Shown piece by piece: positions 58,897 to 64,000 of a stretch of DNA of 64,000 nucleotides. The DNA is from Thalassospira sp. MCCC 1A03138 (lineage in GTDB: Bacteria; Pseudomonadota; Alphaproteobacteria; Rhodospirillales; Thalassospiraceae). The position numbers and the translations under genes were made by a program. The stretch's first letter is position 1. Each line of letters starts with the position of its first letter. The stretch spans positions 558,001-622,000 of the forward strand of contig NZ_JFJY01000002.1 in assembly GCF_002115785.1 (NCBI RefSeq). The letters run 5' to 3'. The notes below the pieces were generated by a model, which saw only the letters and a list, made by a program, of their open reading frames with translations, was not told the origin of the DNA and searched no databases.

Positions 58897-59000
58897 TTCC
58901 AAGATTATGCTTCAAACCTTTTCAGCATAATGTGTCGCAAAGTTCGAGGTTTCGTTGGCAAACGGTGGTCTGAGTTTCTGGATTTATGCGTCAATTCACA
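58897..59000 (-). repeat. Transposon right end with TnsB-type repeats
   Basis: In inverted orientation the terminus reads TGTGAATTGAC, and the first 18-bp repeat (58976-58993) is nearly identical to those of the left end. Weaker copies lie at 58921-58936 and 58897-58914 (TGAAGCATAATCTTGGAA). A further degenerate copy in the other orientation lies at 58806-58823. The right end is looser than the left, as in Tn7, where the two ends differ. Confidence 0.78.
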
Positions 59001-59005
59001 CGTGT
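59001..59005 (+). repeat. Target-site duplication, right copy (CGTGT)
   Basis: Matches 30801-30805 exactly and follows the last base of the right terminus. Confidence 0.88.
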
Positions 59006-59031
59006 TGTGAATTGACGCATAAAATTAGAAT
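59006..59031 (+). repeat. Third copy of the transposon terminus (orphan left end)
   Basis: TGTGAATTGACGCATAAA appears again in left-end orientation immediately after the duplicated target. The 18-bp core is 59013-59030. No second repeat follows at the expected 21-22 bases. It looks like the remnant of an older, related element at the same gyrB site. Confidence 0.7.
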
Positions 59032-59336
59032 GGGCAGAGCAAGTTCATCTGATTGAGATGAGTGCGCTCTGTTCTATCTTTTATGCTGAGATTTTTGCGA
59101 CGAACTGTCTGGTTGCCGAATACGGATATTAGCTCCTGCGCATGCATAAACAGATTCTGAGAGGTTTCGGTGATGCTTCTTCTTAATGGGGAGTTGCATC
59201 GAATCTTCAATTGCCAGTTCTCGGATCAAGTCTTCCAATGTTGAACCTTGAAAAGATAATCTTATAAATCTTGGTACGTATTCGCCAAAGGATTTTCCCT
59301 GTGCTTTCTATTGCAGAGGGATTATATAGTTTTATT
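59032..59336 (-). other. Region after the orphan terminus, no convincing gene
   Basis: A 61-codon frame (59210-59025, minus strand) without recognisable domain or good ribosome binding site fills part of it. A weak dyad (CAGAGC at about 59034 with GCTCTG at about 59069, and an inner CATCT/AGATG) might be the old gyrB terminator. The sequence may be debris of an earlier insertion. Confidence 0.35.
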
Positions 59337-60197
59337 TTAATTGCATGTATCCCAGGTTTCTTTCCATAATTTTTCAGTTTCCTTGCTTGCTTTCAGTTTT
59401 GTAGTATAAATTTTCGAATTTTTCTTAAATACTTCGATGAACAGGTAATCAATCGATAATTTTGCAATTTGTAAGGTTATTGAATAAATTAGTTTCAAGT
59501 AATCAGGAAGGGTTCTGCTGCATTTTATTTGCGATATTATTGTGAATTTTCTACTAACAATACGCTTCTGAAAATTGAAAAAATCTTCCCGATATCCAAG
59601 AAGGACTTCGGGTAATACGGCGAAACAGCTATGCTTATAAGATCGCAGTAACACATCATAGTCTTGTGATTTAAACTGATTCTCATCATACCGGAAATGT
59701 CTAAACCACTCTATTTTTCCCATCCAAGTAGGGTGAGGTAACTCAAACCCGGACAATGGGCTTTTGCAAATAGATTTATGATCTGATGGAAGGTCGCGGA
59801 CGCCGATTGCTTCTCCGTTATCTCTAAAGATAAGCAAGCTAGTTCCAAGTAAATCTATACTCGGGTGTGACTCTAGAAAATCAACTTGCTTATGGATGCG
59901 TTCCGGAAAACAAATATCGTCACCATCCATTCTCATGAAATATTTTCCGGCTGAAGTATCTATTGCTTGGTTTAGTCGATAAGCTAGACCGCGACAATTT
60001 TGATGGTGGGAGAACTTTATTCTGCTATCCGAGAATTTATCGATAATAGATCTCGTGTTATCTGTGGACCCATCATCAATTATAATTAGTTCCCAAAATG
60101 GGTAAGATTGATTCAATATTGAATTAATTGCTGCCGAAATAGTATTGGCGCTATTATGAACAGACATTCCAATGCTGACTAGGGGAGTGTTTTTCAT
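59337..60197 (-). CDS. Glycosyltransferase family 2
   Basis: A 286-residue GT-A fold enzyme. The N-terminal VSIGMSVHNSANTISAAI strand-helix, the nucleotide-sugar IIIDDGSTDNT motif (about residues 38-48) and the FMRMDGDDICFPE metal-binding DxD region (about 91) are typical of family 2. A C-terminal hydrophobic segment may touch the membrane. It belongs to an AT-rich, minus-strand polysaccharide cluster and would add a sugar to a surface glycan. Donor and linkage are unknown. Confidence 0.9.
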   Translation of the reverse strand: MKNTPLVSIGMSVHNSANTISAAINSILNQSYPFWELIIIDDGSTDNTRSIIDKFSDSRIKFSHHQNCRGLAYRLNQAIDTSAGKYFMRMDGDDICFPERIHKQVDFLESHPSIDLLGTSLLIFRDNGEAIGVRDLPSDHKSICKSPLSGFELPHPTWMGKIEWFRHFRYDENQFKSQDYDVLLRSYKHSCFAVLPEVLLGYREDFFNFQKRIVSRKFTIISQIKCSRTLPDYLKLIYSITLQIAKLSIDYLFIEVFKKNSKIYTTKLKASKETEKLWKETWDTCN

Positions 60198-60468
60198 GTA
60201 AACATCTCTATTTATGCTTTTTATGGATATTTTCGCGAGAAGAATGGTTGGATATATTATTATTTATCTTATCACCAAAATCCCTAACTCAATAATCATA
60301 GCATTTCATCGGATGATGCTAATGATATGTATAAAAATCAAGTAATGAAATTATATTTTAGTTTTATGTGTGTAATTAAATTATTCAGACAAATAAATAT
60401 TCACTATGCTATATTGGATTATTATTTCTGATTGTCGCGATTTATCGACATAGAACGAAAAGCTTCCA

Positions 60469-61650
60469 TTATAAGTCGGGAAACATTCGTCCTGGAATTC
60501 CTTTTGCTGTGAATGTGTGGTGCCCTAGAAATCTCCAAGAAAGTTCAAAAACCAGTCTACGCGCCGCTCTTGGGCCACGTCTTTTTCCAAAAATTACGCA
60601 AAGTAATCCGCAAATGATTTTTCTAATAACAGTTAATAAATATGTCTTTCTATGATCTTTTATCGATTTTTCAAGGGTGCCATTGTTGTCTTTTTTCACG
60701 TCATACGCCTCTATTGATGAGGAGTAATTCAAAATGGATTTCATTCTATTGACATATGTGTGTTCTCTGGCAGTTCTGGAGAAGCCGTTCTGGGCTATAT
60801 CGTCTCTTTCTTCTGGGTTTGCTAGATAATATTTTATTAGGTCTTCCAACTCTTTATCGGTATCAAATATTATGACTTCTTTACCATTTTCGTAAAATTT
60901 CTCGATGTTCCGAGCATTTTCCGTAACTAGAAACCCACCGCAACCAGGCACCTCGAACGTTCTTGCTTTAATTTGGTTCTCACCGTACGAGTTGGCAAAG
61001 TTAAGGCTTATTTTTGAGTTTCTTATAATGAACGGTATTCGTTCTGCGGGTACGGGTCCTGCAGGCCATCCGTGACCAAAACATGCCACTTCTATACCGT
61101 TTTTCTTTAGCTCTTCTACTCTTTTGATCCGTGAGCCGTGAGCTGCCCCTACAAAACTAACTTCATACTGACAATCTTTTGCGGATAGAGGCTCAGAAAG
61201 CCAATTTTCCGGTGCAGCCCATTGAGTTAGCAAAACGTTTCTAATGCCATCTTTATGATAGCGAGGAACTATATAATCATATGTGGTGGTCATCACGTGG
61301 TAGTGACGGCCAATAAACTTAGAAACTTCTTTGTACTTCCACGAATCATCCGCTGCCCAAGAAATGGTTTTAACGCCATCTCTTGCCGAGATAATATCGA
61401 TAGTTTCCGCCCATATTTCGTAGCTCATATGAACAGTTAGAATTATTTCCGGTTCGAATGTAATAACTGTTTCTAAGAGTTTCTTATTCAAATCCGAAAA
61501 ATCTCTATAATTATCTTTGTCCCATGACTCGAAATGAAGCACCTCATGGCCAAGTTTCTTTAGAGCAGGTATAAATGAAACATATTCTATGCCCAATCCT
61601 CTGCTTGGATCTCCATATTGATGTTTTCCAAAGACACAGAGAATTCTCAT
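60469..61650 (-). CDS. CgeB-like glycosyltransferase (GT-B fold)
   Basis: A 393-residue protein. The opening MRILCVFGKHQYGD, the central VSFVGAAHGSR strand and the C-terminal-domain NFANSYGENQIKARTFEVPGC segment (about residues 225-245) match the spore-maturation CgeB/DUF3880-type glycosyltransferases. GT-B enzymes bind the donor in that C-terminal half, with the conserved glutamate in ARTFEVPG. It overlaps the upstream methyltransferase gene by four bases, so it is in the same operon. A 271-base AT-rich gap separates it from the next gene downstream. Confidence 0.83.
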   Translation of the reverse strand: MRILCVFGKHQYGDPSRGLGIEYVSFIPALKKLGHEVLHFESWDKDNYRDFSDLNKKLLETVITFEPEIILTVHMSYEIWAETIDIISARDGVKTISWAADDSWKYKEVSKFIGRHYHVMTTTYDYIVPRYHKDGIRNVLLTQWAAPENWLSEPLSAKDCQYEVSFVGAAHGSRIKRVEELKKNGIEVACFGHGWPAGPVPAERIPFIIRNSKISLNFANSYGENQIKARTFEVPGCGGFLVTENARNIEKFYENGKEVIIFDTDKELEDLIKYYLANPEERDDIAQNGFSRTAREHTYVNRMKSILNYSSSIEAYDVKKDNNGTLEKSIKDHRKTYLLTVIRKIICGLLCVIFGKRRGPRAARRLVFELSWRFLGHHTFTAKGIPGRMFPDL

Positions 61651-62381
61651 TTAAATCCTTTTTGTGCGACTATGTGATATCCAACCGTAAATTTCTTTTC
61701 CGCATCATATTTGTCAAGTATGCGAGAGATAATTGGTATTGCTATGGCAAGAATTGGTGATAGCGCGATCCATATTGGTAACCACAGTAGTCGACTTATA
61801 ACGTTCGTTTTTAACTTCCACGGCTTAGTGGATGCGACAAACCGTATGCTCTCTTGAGAGAAAAACGCATAAGATCCTCGGTTTTCTTCAACCTGGATTT
61901 CCTTAAATCCATTTCTTTCCAAAACGGATTTATACCAAAAAGGCGTGAAACCACCATAATAGTGGTGTGGTTCTTGATGTATCCCTGATCCGAGTGGCGC
62001 AGAAAGTAAAACTTTCCCACCCGGTTTAAGTATTCTGCTGAACTCTTCTATCACTTTAATTGGTTCAAGGATGTGTTCTAATACTTCGGTGCATATAATT
62101 ACATCAAAGCTAGCGTCTTCTACTGGGATAGAAGATGCATCACATACATAGTCTATTTGACCATAAGAACCATTTCGCAGCTGACTGGAGGTTAGCTGCT
62201 GAAAATCTTGGGTTTTGTATTCACAGTGCTGTAATTGATTCCGATATGGACATGATCCCGCGCCGACATCCAAGACTTTGCTTCCTGCCGGAAGTTGGCG
62301 ACACTGAGAAGATACCCAAATATCTCGCTCATATAGGTTGTAAGCCCAAACTGAATGTATTGCTTTACGAACTGACTTCAT
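61647..62381 (-). CDS. Class I SAM-dependent methyltransferase
   Basis: A 244-residue methyltransferase of the UbiE/Methyltransf_11 type. Motif I reads VLDVGAGSCPYR (about residue 36), and the acidic VIICTEVLEHI strand (about 93) is typical. A hydrophobic stretch near the C-terminus (residues about 195-220) suggests membrane association. It probably methylates a sugar or lipid-linked intermediate of the surface glycan. It overlaps both neighbours by four bases. Confidence 0.85.
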   Translation of the reverse strand: MKSVRKAIHSVWAYNLYERDIWVSSQCRQLPAGSKVLDVGAGSCPYRNQLQHCEYKTQDFQQLTSSQLRNGSYGQIDYVCDASSIPVEDASFDVIICTEVLEHILEPIKVIEEFSRILKPGGKVLLSAPLGSGIHQEPHHYYGGFTPFWYKSVLERNGFKEIQVEENRGSYAFFSQESIRFVASTKPWKLKTNVISRLLWLPIWIALSPILAIAIPIISRILDKYDAEKKFTVGYHIVAQKGFK

Positions 62382-63145
62382 GACTTCCTAACAAATACAT
62401 ACATACCGCATGCGTAAGAATTATCCGCTGCATCTAAAGGCTCGGCTTTCTCGAAATAGTTGCCGAGATCGTCTACAAAGCTGAAGCTCTCTAAATCCAG
62501 TTCGGGAAACATATCTATAAACTTTACAGGATCGAATATCCGATGTGCATTAAAACACACTTTCTCTTCGCCTACGGGTACAGAAATATACAGTCTCCCC
62601 CCAGGAGAGATAACGCGTTCTAATTCTTTCGCGGCCTGCAAGCTGCCGGTCGGGGTTATGGGGTCTCCATAGCGGCCAAGGCCTACATGTTCAATCACAT
62701 GCATGCAAGACAGGGAGCTTATGCTTCTGCTTGTTCTAGACAGATTTAGTAAATCGTCACCAAGGCATGTGAGGCCGGAGATGTTTACATTTAGTGGTCT
62801 AAAATCGAGAAATTCGACAGGTACAAAAGCTGATAAAACATTGATGGTTTTAATGTCTGAACCTATATCGACGTGATTGTGTGGTTTGCTGCTTGCAAGT
62901 TTGCGTGACAGCCAAGCCGCTTGATAAAAATAATGGGGATCAAAGCTTGTTTGAGAAGTTTTGTCTCCTAGGCAAGGATAGCTATCCAAGAAACTAGCTT
63001 TCCCTCCTAGTGCTACAAATCGCCTCCAGTCCAGAAAATAGGAGGGAAAATATAATAAACATATAAAGAAACTGTGTAAATTCAGGGAAGTAATCCAGTT
63101 CTTTATTAGATTTTTGTTTTTTCTAAGCATAACTATCGCACGCAC
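62378..63145 (-). CDS. DUF268-family protein, methyltransferase-like
   Basis: A 255-residue protein of the DUF268 family, common in polysaccharide loci and built like a degenerate methyltransferase. HVDIGSDIKTI (about residue 90) corresponds to motif I, and the SCMHVIEHVGLGRYGDP sequence (about 145) is the family signature. The canonical glycine-rich loop is poor, so SAM binding is uncertain. An N-terminal hydrophobic stretch (about 22-40) is present. It overlaps the next glycosyltransferase by 13 bases. The start could also be the methionine five codons later. Confidence 0.83.
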   Translation of the reverse strand: MRAIVMLRKNKNLIKNWITSLNLHSFFICLLYFPSYFLDWRRFVALGGKASFLDSYPCLGDKTSQTSFDPHYFYQAAWLSRKLASSKPHNHVDIGSDIKTINVLSAFVPVEFLDFRPLNVNISGLTCLGDDLLNLSRTSRSISSLSCMHVIEHVGLGRYGDPITPTGSLQAAKELERVISPGGRLYISVPVGEEKVCFNAHRIFDPVKFIDMFPELDLESFSFVDDLGNYFEKAEPLDAADNSYACGMYVFVRKS

Positions 63146-63936
63146 CTACAATTGGAAATATGTGTGCCTTTTTCAGCATGCGAATTGATAAATCTTTGGA
63201 ATATCCTTGCTCTGACTCTTGCCCAAGCAAAGTAATAATACCTCGATAATCGTTTTTCATAATTTCTACTGAATTTCTCTGAAATTTCTTTCTTCTCTTC
63301 TTTGTATTGGGTCGACTTACCAATTGAGATTTGATTGGAGTGTTTTCTATAGGCACTGAAAACTTTTGGAATGTATTCCGATTTTCCAATGCTGGAAAGT
63401 TTAAGGAAGAAGTCAAAATCCGCCGCATACTTGATGTTAGAATTTATGCCACCAACGCTGTGGTATAAAGAACTCCTCCAAAAACAAGCATCTTGAAGAG
63501 GAGTCCATGCCCCATATAACATCATTTTCTCTATGTTGCTTGTTCCACCACAGCTTCGAAACAAGACGTGGCTGGTTTCGTCGATGTAATAATCGTCACC
63601 AAATATCCAATCAACATCGGATTTTATAAATTTCTCGCGCGCTGTATCAAGCGCACCATCGAGCAACAGGTCGCTTGAATTAATCCAAGCCATAATATCA
63701 CCGGTTGCACGTGCAAATCCCTTTGAAATAGCATCAGCGTATCCGTTGTCCGGGCAGCTGACCCAGCCGGTTATATGTTTTTCGTATTTTTTGATGATAT
63801 CAACGCTATTATCATGCGATCCACCATCAATTACGAAGTATTCATCTCCTTTCTTCAGGTTAATCAAAACAGATTCGATTGTTTCCGCTAGAAATTGACC
63901 GGAATTATAGTTTGGGGTGACAATAGAAAATTTCAT
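63133..63936 (-). CDS. Glycosyltransferase family 2
   Basis: A 267-residue GT-A enzyme. It begins MKFSIVTPNYNSGQFLAETI, with EYFVIDGGSHDNS (about residue 32) in the donor site and the metal motif region ATGDIMAWINSSD (about 77-89), where SSD replaces the usual DxD. This WcaA-like branch often appears in O-antigen and exopolysaccharide loci. It is the first complete gene of the visible operon on this strand; another reading frame ends seven bases upstream. Confidence 0.9.
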   Translation of the reverse strand: MKFSIVTPNYNSGQFLAETIESVLINLKKGDEYFVIDGGSHDNSVDIIKKYEKHITGWVSCPDNGYADAISKGFARATGDIMAWINSSDLLLDGALDTAREKFIKSDVDWIFGDDYYIDETSHVLFRSCGGTSNIEKMMLYGAWTPLQDACFWRSSLYHSVGGINSNIKYAADFDFFLKLSSIGKSEYIPKVFSAYRKHSNQISIGKSTQYKEEKKEISEKFSRNYEKRLSRYYYFAWARVRARIFQRFINSHAEKGTHISNCRCVR

Positions 63937-63943
63937 TTTTAAT

Positions 63944-64000
63944 TTACCGAAGCCAATTTCTTCTAATTTTGGAAAATTCTTCGATCAGTTCATAGATGCC
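63944..64000 (-). CDS. C-terminal fragment of an upstream cluster gene (runs off window)
   Basis: On the minus strand the last 57 bases are an open frame ending GIYELIEEFSKIRRNWLR with a TAA at 63944-63946, seven bases before the glycosyltransferase start. Spacing and strand fit the preceding operon gene. The tail resembles the end of a nucleotide-sugar epimerase/dehydratase, but 18 residues are too few to decide. Confidence 0.45.
   Translation of the reverse strand, partial: GIYELIEEFSKIRRNWLR

Larger units (their letters stand above)
30806..59000 (+). mobile_element. 28.2-kb Tn7-like transposon inserted downstream of gyrB
   Basis: Both termini begin TGTGAATTGAC (11 of 11 identical). Over 27 bases they match at 24 positions in inverted orientation. 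CGTGT flanks both sides. The element carries tnsA, tnsB, tnsC and a TnsD/TniQ-type gene on the plus strand at 43597-49121, plus two cargo blocks. The left cargo is a sensing and uptake system for a probable organophosphate (31108-41119) with a Fic gene. The right cargo is a restriction-like defence island (49390-58737). The transposition genes are central rather than near one end, which is unusual. A frameshift in tnsB suggests the copy may no longer move by itself. Confidence 0.88.

Noticed and set aside
59025-59210. 61-codon minus-strand frame after the third terminus
   Set aside because: No domain, weak start, and it overlaps the end repeat; more likely debris of an earlier insertion.

Overview
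The window looks like chromosome from an alphaproteobacterium of the Rhodospirillales, probably Thalassospira or a close relative. This rests on gene order and family recognition, not on a database search. Supporting signs are the run aroA-cmk-rpsA-sppA-ihfB-lapA-pyrF, a TIGR02300 (FYDLN-acid) protein next to a class II EPSP synthase, a DUF1150 gene beside an alphaproteobacterial Hsp20, and mutM-enoyl-CoA hydratase-rpsT leading into dnaA-dnaN-recF-gyrB.

Positions 1-30793 are ordinary core genome. They hold a SCO-type copper chaperone (cut by the window edge), cobyrinate diamide synthase, a Cys-cluster protein, a soluble PAS-PAS chemotaxis transducer, a metallo-beta-lactamase-fold hydrolase, DUF1150 with Hsp20 (the latter with a ROSE-like hairpin over its ribosome binding site), a membrane/ferredoxin/cyclase fusion, a glutamine amidotransferase, a split YeeE/YedE sulfur-transport pair, a TPR methyltransferase and tRNA-Ala(GGC). 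The aroA-to-pyrF cluster, an MFS and a TSUP transporter, mutM and the replication-initiation cluster follow.

Positions 30806-59000 form one 28.2-kb Tn7-like transposon. Its ends are near-perfect inverted repeats starting TGTGAATTGAC. The left end has three tandem 18-bp repeats 21-22 bp apart, and the element is flanked by the 5-bp duplication CGTGT (30801-30805 and 59001-59005). It begins 12 bp after the gyrB stop codon, which suggests that the 3' end of gyrB is the attachment site. The machinery lies in the middle: tnsA, tnsB (split by a frameshift), tnsC and a long TnsD/TniQ protein with four apparent helix-turn-helix segments.

The left cargo is a PgtC-PgtB-PgtA-like sensing system (binding protein, histidine kinase, sigma-54 activator). 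A good sigma-54 promoter follows it and precedes an AfuABC/FbpABC-type ABC transporter and a histidine phosphatase. I infer uptake of a phosphorylated organic compound rather than ferric iron. A Fic protein and an unrecognised gene follow. The right cargo is a defence island: GHKL (MORC/MutL-like) ATPase, Z1 helicase-like ATPase, PD-(D/E)XK protein, AIPR protein, C5-cytosine methyltransferase and Vsr mismatch endonuclease.

From 59006 a third copy of the transposon terminus abuts the duplicated target, as if an older element already sat at the same gyrB site. Beyond it an AT-rich, minus-strand surface-polysaccharide cluster (glycosyltransferases and methyltransferases) runs off the window.
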